64,000 nucleotides of DNA, from contig JALFJQ010000063.1 in the NCBI GenBank assembly GCA_022775085.1, positions 1 through 64,000 of the forward strand, written 5' to 3'. The notes under the pieces were generated by a model, which was given only the letters and a program-made list of their open reading frames with translations, searched no databases and was not told the DNA's origin. This stretch comes from Clostridiales bacterium (GTDB lineage: Bacteria > Bacillota > Clostridia > Oscillospirales > Oscillospiraceae). The position numbers were made by a program, and so were the translations under genes. The stretch's first letter is position 1. Each line of letters opens with the position of its first letter. Of the stretch, positions 1 to 8,433 are shown piece after piece.

Positions 1-12
1 ATCGCGTAAATC

Positions 13-972
13 GTGGAGCGCTGGTCGGGCATTCCCGTGTCCCGGCTGGTGCAGGGGGAGCGGGAGAAGCTATTGCATCTGGACGAGACCCTGCATAAGC
101 GGGTGGTGGGTCAGGACGAAGCTGTGCAGGCAGTGACGGAAGCCATCCAGAGAAGCCGGGCCGGTATTCAGGATCCCAACCGTCCCATCGGCTCCTTCCT
201 GTTCCTCGGCCCCACCGGCGTGGGCAAGACGGAGCTGGCAAAGACCCTGGCTCAGGCTCTGTTTGACGACGAAAACAATCTGGTGCGGATTGATATGTCC
301 GAGTATATGGAGAAATTCTCCGTCTCCCGTCTCATCGGCGCGCCTCCCGGATACGTGGGTTACGAGGAGGGCGGCCAGCTGACGGAAGCGGTGCGCAGAA
401 AGCCCTACTCCGTCGTCCTGTTCGACGAGGTGGAAAAGGCCCATCCCGATGTGTTCAATGTCCTGCTGCAGGTGCTGGATGATGGGCGGATCACCGATTC
501 TCAGGGCCGCACCGTGGACTTTAAGAACACCATCCTGATTCTGACCTCCAATTTAGGCTCTGAGTACCTGCTGGACGGCGTCAATGCCGACGGCACCATT
601 GATGAAAACGCCAAGGCCCAGGTGCAGGCTCTGCTTCGCCGCTCCTTCCGGCCCGAGTTCCTGAACCGTCTGGATGAGATCGTGTTCTACAAGCCCCTGA
701 CAAAGGAGAACGTGACGAAGATCATTGATCTGCAAATTGACAAGCTGAACAGCCGTTTGGAGGATCAGCAGATTAAAGTGGAGCTGACGCAGGCGGCGAA
801 GGAGACAATCGTGGACGCTTCCTACGACCCACAGTACGGCGCCCGGCCCCTGCGCCGGTATGTCCAGCATACCGTGGAGACCATGCTCAGCAAACGTCTT
901 CTGCGGGGCGACATCCTGCCGGGTGAGACCGTCACCGTGGACGCTGTGGACGGACAGCTGGAGATTCAATGA
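13..972 (+). CDS. clpB: ClpB disaggregase, C-terminal part (partial, in-frame stop upstream)
   Basis: This is the second AAA+ module of the Hsp100 chaperone ClpB, which works with DnaK to pull proteins out of aggregates in the cytosol. It opens at the family motif [13 protein letters not shown] and contains Walker A GPTGVGKT, pore loop GYVGYEEGG, Walker [13 protein letters not shown], sensor 1 LTSNLGS, and the C-terminal YGARPLRR. The N-domain, first AAA+ domain and middle domain would lie left of the window. The reading frame carries TAA at 7-9, at the residue before IVERW that is usually Glu, Gln or Lys, so the 319-residue stretch can only start at GTG 13 unless the TAA is an error. No Shine-Dalgarno can be judged there. 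ClpB rather than ClpC because of the [13 protein letters not shown] and [14 protein letters not shown] context. Identity is certain; intactness is not. Confidence 0.9.
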   Translation: MERWSGIPVSRLVQGEREKLLHLDETLHKRVVGQDEAVQAVTEAIQRSRAGIQDPNRPIGSFLFLGPTGVGKTELAKTLAQALFDDENNLVRIDMSEYMEKFSVSRLIGAPPGYVGYEEGGQLTEAVRRKPYSVVLFDEVEKAHPDVFNVLLQVLDDGRITDSQGRTVDFKNTILILTSNLGSEYLLDGVNADGTIDENAKAQVQALLRRSFRPEFLNRLDEIVFYKPLTKENVTKIIDLQIDKLNSRLEDQQIKVELTQAAKETIVDASYDPQYGARPLRRYVQHTVETMLSKRLLRGDILPGETVTVDAVDGQLEIQ

Positions 973-979
973 TACGCAC

Positions 980-1012
980 AACCGCCGTGGGAGCAATCCC
1001 ACGGCGGTTTTT
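980..1012 (+). terminator. Intrinsic terminator after clpB
   Basis: Eleven-pair GC-rich stem (982-992 with 997-1007), GCAA loop, followed by a run of five T at 1008-1012. It lies eight bases after the clpB stop and directly before the convergent gene at 1016. Confidence 0.93.
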
Positions 1013-1015
1013 CGG

Positions 1016-1600
1016 TTACATCCAGTCCGGTTTGGCTTCAAATTGTAGGGTTTTCCCCCGGTAGGGGAAGGACAGTTTACAGGAGAACAGCATGGGGGCG
1101 GGGGAGGAATCTCTCGCCCCGTATTTATGGTCGCCCACCAGCGGATACCCCCGGCTGGCGAACTGCACCCGAATCTGATGGCTGCGCCCAGTGTGCAGGC
1201 GGATGCGGACGAGGCTTTCTTCGGCTGCCGTCAGCCGGACAAATTCCAGCCGGGCCTTCTTGACCCCGCCCCGCATTCGTTTCACCACAAAGACCTTGTT
1301 TTGTTTGCTGTCCTTCCACAGAAGGTCCTCCCAGTCTCCGTTTTCCGGGGGTGTGCCGTGCACCTTCGCCACATATTCTTTGACCATCGCCCCTTCCTGA
1401 ATGGCCCGGGACAGAGCGGCGGCAGCAGCCTTGGTGCGGGCGTAGACCATGACGCCGCCCACATTTTTGTCCAGCCGGTGCAGAGTGAAAACTTCCCCGC
1501 ACAGCATTTCTTTCAGTGCGGCGGGCACTTCGCTTTCCGAATCCAGCCCCACGGGCTTGACGCAGACCACAATTTCCTGATCGGAATAGAGGATTTCCAT
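1016..1600 (-). CDS. RluA-family RNA pseudouridine synthase
   Basis: This 194-residue protein should isomerise uridine to pseudouridine in rRNA or tRNA. It carries the RluA signature HRLDKNVGGVMVYART with the catalytic Asp (about residue 44), the downstream motif RIRLHTGRSHQIRVQFA and GDHKYGA. There is no N-terminal S4 domain, and at 194 residues it is short even for the S4-less RluA type (about 220-300). It reads leftward into the space after clpB and stands alone: the next gene, an ABC transporter, is divergent. The target uridine cannot be told from sequence. Start ATG at 1600 follows GGAGGT in the upstream sequence. Confidence 0.92.
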   Translation of the reverse strand: MEILYSDQEIVVCVKPVGLDSESEVPAALKEMLCGEVFTLHRLDKNVGGVMVYARTKAAAAALSRAIQEGAMVKEYVAKVHGTPPENGDWEDLLWKDSKQNKVFVVKRMRGGVKKARLEFVRLTAAEESLVRIRLHTGRSHQIRVQFASRGYPLVGDHKYGARDSSPAPMLFSCKLSFPYRGKTLQFEAKPDWM

Positions 1601-1661
1601 ACATGACCTCCCACGTGTTTTCCTCAGTATACCATACCGCCGGAACTTAGAAAAGCCTTGG

Positions 1662-1690
1662 TTGCATTTTTTGTAGGAAAAAGGTATAAT
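1662..1690 (+). promoter_or_regulatory. Sigma-A type promoter of the ABC exporter
   Basis: TTGCAT at 1662-1667 and TATAAT at 1685-1690 with a 17-base spacer, 30 bases before the ATG at 1720. A ribosome site AGGAGA lies at 1708-1713. Confidence 0.85.
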
Positions 1691-1719
1691 AGAAACAAAC
1701 TGAGAACAGGAGATATTCT

Positions 1720-3486
1720 ATGACCACCCAGGATTATCAACGAAAATCACCCCTATCCATATTTCTGCATTACTTCGGCAATCACAAGGGCCTGTTTGCC
1801 ATCGATTTAGGCTGCGCCGTGGGCATTGCCGCCATTGATCTGGCCTTCCCTCTGGTGACAAGAAAGGCACTGTATGATCTGCTGCCCAATCAGCTCTACC
1901 GCACCTTTTTCCTCATCATGCTGACGGTGGCTCTGAGTTATGTGCTTCGCACCTTCCTGAATTATATAGTAGCTTACTACGGCCACACCTTCGGCATCCG
2001 GGTGGAGGCGGACATTCGCGCGGACCTGTTCGCCCATATGCAGGAGCTGAGCTTTGACTACTACGACCGCAACCGCACCGGCAAGCTCATGGCCCGGCTG
2101 ACCAGCGACCTGTTCGAGCTGACGGAGCTTGCCCACCACGGCCCGGAGGACTTGCTCACCAGCGGCCTGACCATTCTGGGCGCATTGGCGGTGATGCTGT
2201 CCGTCCGCTGGGAGCTGGGGCTGGTGGTGGCGCTGACCATTCCCATATTTTTATCGGTAGCCATGGCTATGCGCAAGCGGATGGCGAGAGCATCCGCAGC
2301 ATCCAAGGAAAAGACGGGCCACATCAATCAGGAGATCGAAAGCAGTCTGTCCGGCGTCCGCACCGCCAAGGCCTTTGCCAACGAGGAGGCGGAGATTGAC
2401 CGCTTTAACGCAGCCAACGAAGTTTATAAGACCTCCAAACGGGAATTTCACAAGGCCATGGGAATGTTTCACAGCAGCGTGGAGTTTTTCCTTTGTATGC
2501 TGAACGTGATTATTGTGGGCTTCGGCGGCTATTACGTCATGCGCGGGGAGATGGACTACCGGGATCTCATCACCTTCAATTTGTATATCGCGTCCTTCGT
2601 CAACCCCATGCGCAAGCTGAGCAACTTCTCCGAGCTGTTTGCCAACGGCTTCGCGGGACTGAACCGGTTCGTGGAGGTCATGCGCACGGAACCCACCGTG
2701 CAGGACAAGCCCGACGCGAAACAGCTGGAAAACGTACAGGGAGAAATTGAAATTTCTCATGTGTCCTTTGCCTACGACGGCGATCTGGCAGTACTCCACG
2801 ACGTTTCCATGCAGGTCCGGCCCGGAGAGACCATCGCCATCGTCGGCCCCTCCGGCGGCGGAAAGACCACGTTATGTCAACTGATTCCCCGGTTCTACGA
2901 CGTGACCAGCGGCGCAATCTCCATCGACGGCGTGGACATCCGGGACGTGACACAGCAGAGCCTGCATGAGAACATCGGCATCGTCCAGCAGGATGTATTC
3001 CTGTTCGCGGACACGGTGTTCGAGAATATCCGCTACGGCAGACCCGATGCCACCCTGGACGAGGTGAAGGAAGCGGCGAAGAAGGCGGAAATTTACGATG
3101 ACATCATGGCAATGCCCAATGGATTTGAAACCTATGTGGGCGAGCGCGGCACTCTGCTCTCCGGCGGACAGAAGCAGCGCATTGCCATTGCCCGGATTTT
3201 CCTGAAAAATCCGCCCATTCTGATTCTGGACGAGGCCACCTCCGCGCTGGACTCCGTGACGGAAGCGAAGATCCAGCGGGCCTTCGATAACCTTGCCAAG
3301 GGCCGCACCACCCTGATCATCGCCCACCGGCTCAGTACCATCCGCAATGCCAGCCGTATTATCTCCATTGCCGATGGCGTCATTACCGAATGTGGCACCC
3401 ACGCCGATCTGCTGAAAACCGGCGGCATCTACTCCCAGCTGTACAAGACCCAGAACGCTCTGGCGCTGGACGCGCTGAAAGATTGA
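1720..3486 (+). CDS. ABC transporter, fused permease/ATPase (MsbA/MDR type exporter)
   Basis: A 588-residue half-transporter, expected to work as a homodimer in the cytoplasmic membrane and export a hydrophobic substrate. The N-terminal half (about 20-310) holds the six-helix exporter domain; the C-terminal half is the nucleotide-binding domain with Walker A GPSGGGKTT (about 376), Q-loop VQQDVFLF, signature LLSGGQKQR (about 479), Walker B ILILDEATSALD (about 500) and the H-loop in IIAHRLSTI. It has its own promoter. No second half-transporter is adjacent, which favours a homodimer. Substrate unknown. Confidence 0.95.
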   Translation: MTTQDYQRKSPLSIFLHYFGNHKGLFAIDLGCAVGIAAIDLAFPLVTRKALYDLLPNQLYRTFFLIMLTVALSYVLRTFLNYIVAYYGHTFGIRVEADIRADLFAHMQELSFDYYDRNRTGKLMARLTSDLFELTELAHHGPEDLLTSGLTILGALAVMLSVRWELGLVVALTIPIFLSVAMAMRKRMARASAASKEKTGHINQEIESSLSGVRTAKAFANEEAEIDRFNAANEVYKTSKREFHKAMGMFHSSVEFFLCMLNVIIVGFGGYYVMRGEMDYRDLITFNLYIASFVNPMRKLSNFSELFANGFAGLNRFVEVMRTEPTVQDKPDAKQLENVQGEIEISHVSFAYDGDLAVLHDVSMQVRPGETIAIVGPSGGGKTTLCQLIPRFYDVTSGAISIDGVDIRDVTQQSLHENIGIVQQDVFLFADTVFENIRYGRPDATLDEVKEAAKKAEIYDDIMAMPNGFETYVGERGTLLSGGQKQRIAIARIFLKNPPILILDEATSALDSVTEAKIQRAFDNLAKGRTTLIIAHRLSTIRNASRIISIADGVITECGTHADLLKTGGIYSQLYKTQNALALDALKD

Positions 3487-3515
3487 AATGGCACTTGTAA
3501 TTTGAGATACGATGC

Positions 3516-3655
3516 AATAGAATGGGGTTTGGAAACCGTAGGGGCCGATGCCCACATTGGCCCGCGGCAAGGAGAAACGATAATTGGCGGCTTTCTGCGA
3601 ATTCGGAACATCCGAAGAGGGGCGATGTGGGCATCGCCCCCTACGGGATTCTATT
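3516..3655. repeat. MITE-like inverted repeat (GTAGGGGC type)
   Basis: Outer arms AATAGAAT (3516-3523) and ATTCTATT (3648-3655) enclose long imperfect arms around GTAGGGGCCGATGCCCACAT (3538 on) and GTGGGCATCGCCCCCTAC (about 3627-3644), with some 55 bases between them. It fills the gap between the ABC exporter and the DUF975 gene and could fold as a long hairpin in RNA. No transposase is present. Confidence 0.65.
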
Positions 3656-3694
3656 TCCACTGAGAAGCAAGCCAACAAAAAGGGGACAAATATC

Positions 3695-4396
3695 ATGACA
3701 TCAAGGGACTTAAGGGCCATTGCCCGGAGAAATCTGGAAGGGACCTGGGGTATTTCCGTGGGCGTGGCGCTGGTGGCGGCGCTGCTGGGCGGCGCCATTG
3801 CCGGGACGGGAAGCAACATCAATTTCAACTTCAACGAGGATACTGTCCGCAGTCTGCCGCCGATCTTCTGGACGGTGCTGCTGCCGCTGGCATCCTTGGC
3901 AGGACTCTTGGGAATTGTCAGCTTTATTCTCGGCGGCACGGTGGAGCTGGGCTATGCGAAATTCCTGCTGAAGCAGCACGACAAAAAGGAACTGCAATTT
4001 TCCGACCTATTCAGCCAGTTTGACCGATTCGGCACCGGCTTTGCCCAGAAATTCCTGCGGACTCTGTATACCGTTCTGTGGACAATGCTGTTTGTTATCC
4101 CCGGTATCGTCAAAAGCCTGAGCTACGCCATGACGCCGTTTATTTTGAATGACCACCCGGAGATGACCGCTTCCGAGGCTATCAAGGCGTCCCAGAAGCT
4201 GATGGACGGACATAAAATGGATCTGTTCATTCTGGGCCTGACCTTCATCGGCTGGGAGATTTTGGCCTGCCTGACCATGGGCATCGGTTTTCTGTTCCTG
4301 AATCCCTACATGAACGCAGCCTACGCTGCCTTCTACCGCAGCATTTCCACGGGGCGGCAGGAAGCCAGATCCTATGCGCCGCCGGTGGAATTCTGA
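3695..4396 (+). CDS. DUF975 family integral membrane protein
   Basis: A 233-residue membrane protein of unknown function. It opens with the family's MTSRDLRAIARRNL and a first hydrophobic segment (about 20-35), then two further membrane stretches and the conserved loop VIPGIVKSLSYAMTPFIL followed by SEAIKASQKLMDGHK, and ends with a hydrophobic segment before NPYMNAAYAAFYRSI. These are hallmarks of DUF975. An open frame continues upstream to 3584 through the inverted repeat, but the ATG at 3695 has AGGGGA eight bases before it and matches the family N-terminus. Function cannot be assigned. Confidence 0.88.
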   Translation: MTSRDLRAIARRNLEGTWGISVGVALVAALLGGAIAGTGSNINFNFNEDTVRSLPPIFWTVLLPLASLAGLLGIVSFILGGTVELGYAKFLLKQHDKKELQFSDLFSQFDRFGTGFAQKFLRTLYTVLWTMLFVIPGIVKSLSYAMTPFILNDHPEMTASEAIKASQKLMDGHKMDLFILGLTFIGWEILACLTMGIGFLFLNPYMNAAYAAFYRSISTGRQEARSYAPPVEF

Positions 4397-4404
4397 TTTG
4401 ATAA

Positions 4405-4438
4405 AAAATCTGCCATCCCGAGTGGAATGGCAGATTTT
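4405..4438. terminator. Bidirectional terminator between DUF975 gene and rex
   Basis: Perfect 12-base arms AAAATCTGCCAT (4405-4416) and ATGGCAGATTTT (4427-4438). T-runs are available on both strands, serving the convergent genes that end at 4396 and 4439. Confidence 0.88.
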
Positions 4439-5089
4439 CTACTTTTTCACTTCTTTTTCTTCCTTAATCTGGGCCTGCAAGTGAACGGAGAGCACAGCAA
4501 GAGAGGTTGCCATATTCTCATTCTGCACCAAGATGTTGGCGGGTACGTCCAAATGGGTGGGTGCGAAGTTCCAGATAGCCTTGATCCCCCCGGCAATCAG
4601 CTGGTCGGCTACGTTCTGGGCGCCCTCTGCCGGGACGGTGATGATGCCCATGAGAACCTTGTGGGTGCGGCAGAATTTAGCCAGCTCATTGATGTTGTAA
4701 ACGGGCTTTCCTTCTTCGGTTTTTTTGATCTTGGGGGCGATGTCAAAGGCGGCAAGAATATTAAGACCATATTCGTCGAAGCCCTTATAACCCATCAATG
4801 CCTGCCCCAGCTTGCCCGCGCCGATGAGCACGGCGTCAGTGGTATTGTCGTAGCCCAGAAATTGCTCGATGTCGTCAATGAGGGCTTCCCGCTGGTAACC
4901 GATCTTCGGCCGTCCGCCATCAGATACCATGGCCAGGTCCTTGCGGACCTGCACCTCGCCCATATCCAGTGCATTGGCAAGGGCTGTGGCGGAAATATTG
5001 GGAGATGAGCCTTCCGGCATATTCTTTAAGTATGCCAGATACCCGGGCAGCCGCTTCAAAACGGCTTTGGAGATTTTCTTCTGTTCCAT
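4439..5089 (-). CDS. rex: Redox-sensing transcriptional repressor Rex
   Basis: Rex senses the NADH/NAD+ ratio and represses fermentation and respiration genes when NAD+ is high. The 216-residue protein has the N-terminal winged helix (MEQKKISKAVLKRLPGYL, then ISATALANALDMGEVQVRKDL) and a Rossmann domain with IGAGKLGQALM followed by FDIAPKIKK; it ends with the swapped C-terminal helix rich in Lys and Glu. I chose the ATG at 5089 (GAGGT seven bases before it) over an upstream in-frame ATG at 5152 because Rex proteins begin near this residue. It lies 78 bases downstream of sigE with its own promoter, not in the more usual spoIIGA-sigE-sigG order. Confidence 0.95.
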   Translation of the reverse strand: MEQKKISKAVLKRLPGYLAYLKNMPEGSSPNISATALANALDMGEVQVRKDLAMVSDGGRPKIGYQREALIDDIEQFLGYDNTTDAVLIGAGKLGQALMGYKGFDEYGLNILAAFDIAPKIKKTEEGKPVYNINELAKFCRTHKVLMGIITVPAEGAQNVADQLIAGGIKAIWNFAPTHLDVPANILVQNENMATSLAVLSVHLQAQIKEEKEVKK

Positions 5090-5121
5090 AGTAACCTCAA
5101 TTTCCAATCGGTACAAAAATA

Positions 5122-5171
5122 TATCGATAAACTTTTGTATCGATTGTACCATATCGATTGTGAAAAATCAA
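5122..5171 (-). promoter_or_regulatory. rex promoter with three TATCGAT repeats
   Basis: On the minus strand TTGATT (plus 5166-5171) and an extended TGGTACAAT (-10 hexamer at plus 5143-5148) are spaced by 17 bases; the -35 overlaps the sigE stop codon. TATCGAT occurs at 5122, 5138 and 5152, and GGTACAA/TTGTACC (5110-5116, 5144-5150) form an inverted pair. An autoregulatory role for these repeats is inference: they do not match the TTGTGA-type Rex operator. Confidence 0.6.
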
Positions 5172-5872
5172 GCGCAGCTTGTTTGACGGAGGAATTCTTT
5201 TCGCAGCCTTTGCAGAATCCGCTTTTCCAGCCTTGAGATGTAGGATTGGGAGATCCCCATGGTCTGAGCGACCTCTTTCTGGGTCAGTTCCCTGCGTCCT
5301 TCCAGCCCAAACCGCAAAAATACGATCTCCTGCTCCCGGGGCGGCAGGGTCTGGAGCGCCTGACGCAGCACCGTTTTGTCCACATCCTCCTCCAGCGGCC
5401 GGGAAATGGCGTCCTCGTCAGTGCCCAGAATGTCCGACAGCAGCAGTTCGTTGCCGTCGCAGTCCATGTTGATGGGTTCGTCCAGAGAGATCTCGGTTTT
5501 CTGGTTTGCGGTTTTGCGGATGTACATGAGAATCTCGTTTTCAATGCACCGGGAGGCGTATGTCGCCAGCTTGATTTTTTTCTCCAGCCGGTAGGTGCTG
5601 ACCGCCTTCATCAGACCGATGGTGCCGATGGAAATCAAATCTTCTATGTTGATGCCGGTGTTTTCAAACCGGCGGGCGATGTAGACTACCAGCCGAAGAT
5701 TGTGCTCAACCAACAGCTGCTTCGCCTGTTCGTCGCCTTGTTCCAGCGCTTCCAGCGCATCCTGCTCCTGCTGCCCCTTGAGGGGCGGAGGCAGAATGTC
5801 GCTGCCGCCGATGTAGAAGATGTTCTGCTCCCGGGTCAGACCAAGAAGGCTCAGCAGTTTCCTTAAATTCAT
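5168..5872 (-). CDS. sigE: Sporulation sigma factor SigE (mother cell)
   Basis: Early mother-cell sigma factor, made as an inactive precursor and cleaved by SpoIIGA. The 234-residue protein has the SigE hallmarks [12 protein letters not shown] near the N-terminus, region 2 with [20 protein letters not shown] and [44 protein letters not shown], and region 4 ending in [15 protein letters not shown]. Only 18-19 residues precede YIGGS, against about 27 in Bacillus subtilis, so the pro-sequence is short. Its ATG overlaps the spoIIGA stop by four bases (ATGA). Confidence 0.95.
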   Translation of the reverse strand: MNLRKLLSLLGLTREQNIFYIGGSDILPPPLKGQQEQDALEALEQGDEQAKQLLVEHNLRLVVYIARRFENTGINIEDLISIGTIGLMKAVSTYRLEKKIKLATYASRCIENEILMYIRKTANQKTEISLDEPINMDCDGNELLLSDILGTDEDAISRPLEEDVDKTVLRQALQTLPPREQEIVFLRFGLEGRRELTQKEVAQTMGISQSYISRLEKRILQRLRKEFLRQTSCA

Positions 5873-6645
5873 AATGCCCCTCCTGTCAGCGCCTGATACA
5901 TTCCTGTGCTTTCCAAACCTTCGGCAGCAAAAGCCACCAATACATTCTGCTGCCTTTTTCCAACCACCGCGCCGGAAAACCGCATGGCGAGCATGAGTCC
6001 CCCTTTGTTTCCTACCGCGTGATAGGGGATCAGCCGCAGCCCCGGCAGAGGCCGGGCGGCCATGGTTTCCAAGGGGGAGGAAAGCTGCTGCCGGGTCAGT
6101 CCTGTGAGCCGTTCCCCAATCTCACCGGACACCACCAGTACCGGCTCCCCGGTGATGGGGTCCCGAAGGGCATTGCCGGTGTCCCGCAGAGCGGTGAAGG
6201 ATGCGGTTTTCCCTCCATAGGTCAGGGCCACCGGCACGTATTCCCGGCCCACGGCCCCATCCCCGAAGGAAACCCGGCACAATAGCCATACCCCCGCTGC
6301 TCCCAGAGTCAGAGCGGCAAAGTTCTGCTTCGTAAAGCACAGGGCCATGCCCCCCAGCGCCAGGCTCAGCAGCAGAAACACCCCGCCCCGCTTTACCGCA
6401 TCCCGCCGAAGCCCGAAGGCAGCCGCCGCCATCAGGCACAGGCTGACGCAGCGCCAGAGAAAATTCCCCAGAAACCGGAACTCCGGAAGCAGACAGAACG
6501 CGGCGTAGATGCTGCCGAAGAATGCAGCCGCAGCGCATCTGCCCGGGGCGGCGGGGAAACCGGCAAGGCGGTTTGTCCCCATAAGCAGCAGAAAATCCAC
6601 CAAAAAGTTGAGAATCATCACAAGATCCAGGTATACCGTCAACAC
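5869..6645 (-). CDS. spoIIGA: Sigma-E processing peptidase SpoIIGA
   Basis: Membrane aspartic protease that removes the pro-sequence of SigE after septation. The N-terminal half has about five hydrophobic helices beginning [17 protein letters not shown]; the C-terminal half is a retropepsin-like domain with the catalytic Asp in [18 protein letters not shown]. Start choice: GGGAGG precedes GTG at 6645 by five bases and TTG at 6642 by eight; both give the family N-terminus (V)LTVYLDL. The frame is open upstream to 6699 but that part is not conserved. Coupled to sigE by an ATGA overlap, which fits tight co-production of protease and substrate. Confidence 0.92.
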   Translation of the reverse strand: MLTVYLDLVMILNFLVDFLLLMGTNRLAGFPAAPGRCAAAAFFGSIYAAFCLLPEFRFLGNFLWRCVSLCLMAAAAFGLRRDAVKRGGVFLLLSLALGGMALCFTKQNFAALTLGAAGVWLLCRVSFGDGAVGREYVPVALTYGGKTASFTALRDTGNALRDPITGEPVLVVSGEIGERLTGLTRQQLSSPLETMAARPLPGLRLIPYHAVGNKGGLMLAMRFSGAVVGKRQQNVLVAFAAEGLESTGMYQALTGGAL

Positions 6646-6730
6646 GTCCACCTCCCTGTTCACCAGTATACCCCGCCGGGACAAAGAAGTTGGTCGCAAC
6701 GGAGTCGGCCGTTCACCGCAAGTTCCATAG

Positions 6731-6765
6731 AAAAATCCCTCCGGCTGACTTCAGTCGGAGGGATT
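6731..6765 (-). terminator. Terminator containing the DUF951 stop codon
   Basis: Near-perfect hairpin 6734-6765 (AATCCCTCCG with CGGAGGGATT plus inner CTGA/TCAG pairs). Read leftward it ends in five T (plus 6731-6735). The TGA of the DUF951 gene (6751-6753) lies inside the stem. Confidence 0.85.
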
Positions 6766-6942
6766 GCTGTGTTCCACCGTGCGAATATTCTTTTCCGCCT
6801 TGAACCGGGGTGTCATGACCTCATGCCCGCAGCCCATGCACCGCAGTCGGAAGTCCGCGCCCGTGCGCAGCACCAGCCACCGCTTTTCTCCGCAGGGATG
6901 GGGCTTTTTCATGACCAGAATGTCGTTGATTTTGATGTCCAT
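6751..6942 (-). CDS. DUF951 domain-containing small protein
   Basis: A 63-residue protein matching the DUF951 pattern: MDIKINDILVMKKPHPCG, then WLVLRTGADFRLRCMGCGHEV and a basic tail. The paired Cys (CMGC) and conserved PHPCG suggest a small metal or nucleic acid binding fold, but the function is not established. It lies downstream of rarA on the same strand, separated by 66 bases of repeat-like sequence, and is closed by its own terminator. Start ATG at 6942 has GAGGTAAT before it. Confidence 0.88.
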   Translation of the reverse strand: MDIKINDILVMKKPHPCGEKRWLVLRTGADFRLRCMGCGHEVMTPRFKAEKNIRTVEHSNPSD

Positions 6943-6953
6943 ATTACCTCTTT

Positions 6954-7010
6954 GAGTGTGGAGAGTGCAGAGTGGAGAGTGAAGAGACGGCGATCATAAC
7001 TCCACTCTTC
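6954..7010. repeat. Short direct/inverted GAGAGTG repeats
   Basis: GAGAGTG-like units recur four times in 6953-6986 and AGAGTGGAG (6969-6977) is inverted as CTCCACTCT (7000-7008). The right arm reaches the last codons of rarA. Probably a small repetitive element or a decayed terminator. Confidence 0.45.
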
Positions 7011-8274
7011 AATCTTCACCTTTCACTCTTTGCCAATACTGCTTCGCGGCCTGTTCCAGCTTATTCTCGGCGTACTCGTAATAATGGGTTCCTACCAACT
7101 CGTCGGGCAGGTACTGCTGCTGGACCCAGTGGTTCGGGTAGTCGTGGGGATACAGGTATCCCTGCTCCCGCTCCATGGTGTAGCTGTCCGCGTGGACGTT
7201 CTGCAAATGCCGGGGGAAATTCCCGGTTTTGCCCTTGCGAACGTCTGCCAGCGCTGCGTCCAGGGCGATGTGCCCGGAATTGGACTTGGGACTGGTGGCC
7301 ATGAGTACGGCAGCATCTCCCAGCGGGATCCGGGCTTCCGGCATTCCCAGCTTCAGAGCCATATCCACGCAGGCGTTGACGATGGGGATAATCTGCGGGT
7401 AGGCAAGGCCCACATCCTCGGCGGCAATGACCATGAGCCGCCGGCAGGCGGAGGGCATCTGCCCCGCTTCCAAAAGACGGGCCAGATAGTGGCAGGCCGC
7501 ATCCGGGTCGGAGCCCCGGATGGATTTTTGCAGGGCGGACAGCAAATCATAGTGGTTGTCCCCGTCCCGGTCAGCCCGCAGGGCGCTTTTTTGGGTGACG
7601 GCTTTCGCGTCCTCCAAAGTCAGGGGCAGAACACCGTTTTTTGGCTGTCCGGCGGAGAACAGTACCTCCACCGCGTTCATGGCCTTGCGCAGGTCGCCGC
7701 CGCAGGCCATGGCGATGTACTCCAATGCCCCGTCCTCGGCGTCCGCTTTCAGTGCCGTGCGGTTCTCCATATAGGCAACCGCCCGGTGCACCGCTTTCAG
7801 CGCCGCTTCCGCCGAAATCTGCTTAAACTCAAACACGGTGGAGCGGCTCAAAATGGCGTTGAACACGTAGAAATAGGGATTTTCCGTGGTGGAGGCAATC
7901 AGGGTGATCTTGCCGTTTTCAATGTGCTCAAGCAAGGACTGCTGCTGCTTTTTATTGAAGGACTGAATTTCATCCAGATACAGCAGCACCCCGTTGGGTG
8001 CCAGAAAGGTGTCCAGCTGGGCCACGATTTCCTTAATATCTGCCGTGGAGGCAGTGGTGGCGTTGAGCTTGTACAGGGTGCGGTTGGTCTGCTTTGCGAT
8101 GATGTTGGCCACGGTAGTTTTTCCCGTGCCGCTGGGGCCGTAGAAAACCATGTTGGGGATGTTCCCGGAATCAATGAGCCGCCGAAGCACGGCGTTCGGC
8201 CCCAAGATATGCTCCTGACCGTAGACCTCGTCCAGTGTGGTGGGCCGCAGAAGATCGGCCAGCGGCTGATACAT
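7009..8274 (-). CDS. rarA: Replication-associated recombination protein RarA (MgsA)
   Basis: AAA+ ATPase related to clamp loaders that acts at stalled replication forks with single-strand binding protein. The 421-residue protein starts MYQPLADLLRPTTLDEVYGQ and has Walker A YGPSGTGKTT, Walker B LLYLDEIQSF, sensor 1 ASTTENPYFYVF, the lid helix domain, and the C-terminal tetramerisation domain with KSNSGHIALDAALADVRKG, PRHLQNVHADSYTMER and YLYPHDYPNHWVQQQYLPD. Length is normal for the family. The last residues (RVKGED) are read through a repeat-like stretch. Confidence 0.96.
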   Translation of the reverse strand: MYQPLADLLRPTTLDEVYGQEHILGPNAVLRRLIDSGNIPNMVFYGPSGTGKTTVANIIAKQTNRTLYKLNATTASTADIKEIVAQLDTFLAPNGVLLYLDEIQSFNKKQQQSLLEHIENGKITLIASTTENPYFYVFNAILSRSTVFEFKQISAEAALKAVHRAVAYMENRTALKADAEDGALEYIAMACGGDLRKAMNAVEVLFSAGQPKNGVLPLTLEDAKAVTQKSALRADRDGDNHYDLLSALQKSIRGSDPDAACHYLARLLEAGQMPSACRRLMVIAAEDVGLAYPQIIPIVNACVDMALKLGMPEARIPLGDAAVLMATSPKSNSGHIALDAALADVRKGKTGNFPRHLQNVHADSYTMEREQGYLYPHDYPNHWVQQQYLPDELVGTHYYEYAENKLEQAAKQYWQRVKGED

Positions 8275-8296
8275 GGACAGCCCTCCTTTTAAATGA

Positions 8297-8433
8297 GCCT
8301 TCCCCTCTGGGGCGGATGAGGGAATACCGAATTGCGATTTTGCCCCAAATGGGTGTAAGATGCAAGCAGATACTGCGCCTCATCAGTCAAAAATCAAAGA
8401 TTTTTGCCAGCTTCCCCGAAGGGAAAGCCTTAG
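8297..8433. repeat. Imperfect inverted-repeat element before rarA
   Basis: Arms GCCTTCCCCTCTGGGGCGGATGAG-like (8298-8323) and, inverted at the right end (8370-8430), CTCATCAG...CTTCCCCGAAGGGAAAGCC. Internal hairpins: CAAAAATC/GATTTTTG (8390-8408) and GGCTTTCCC/GGGAAGC with a UUCG-type loop (8409-8428). The second hairpin lies directly after the CobW-family stop at 8430 and probably terminates that transcript. Confidence 0.5.

Noticed and set aside
5157..5175. Rex operator (TTGTGA half-site at 5157) in its own promoter
   Set aside because: Only one half-site fits and the expected inverted half is missing.
7030..8292. A 420-codon plus-strand frame opposite rarA
   Set aside because: Shadow of rarA caused by high GC third positions; no recognisable domain.
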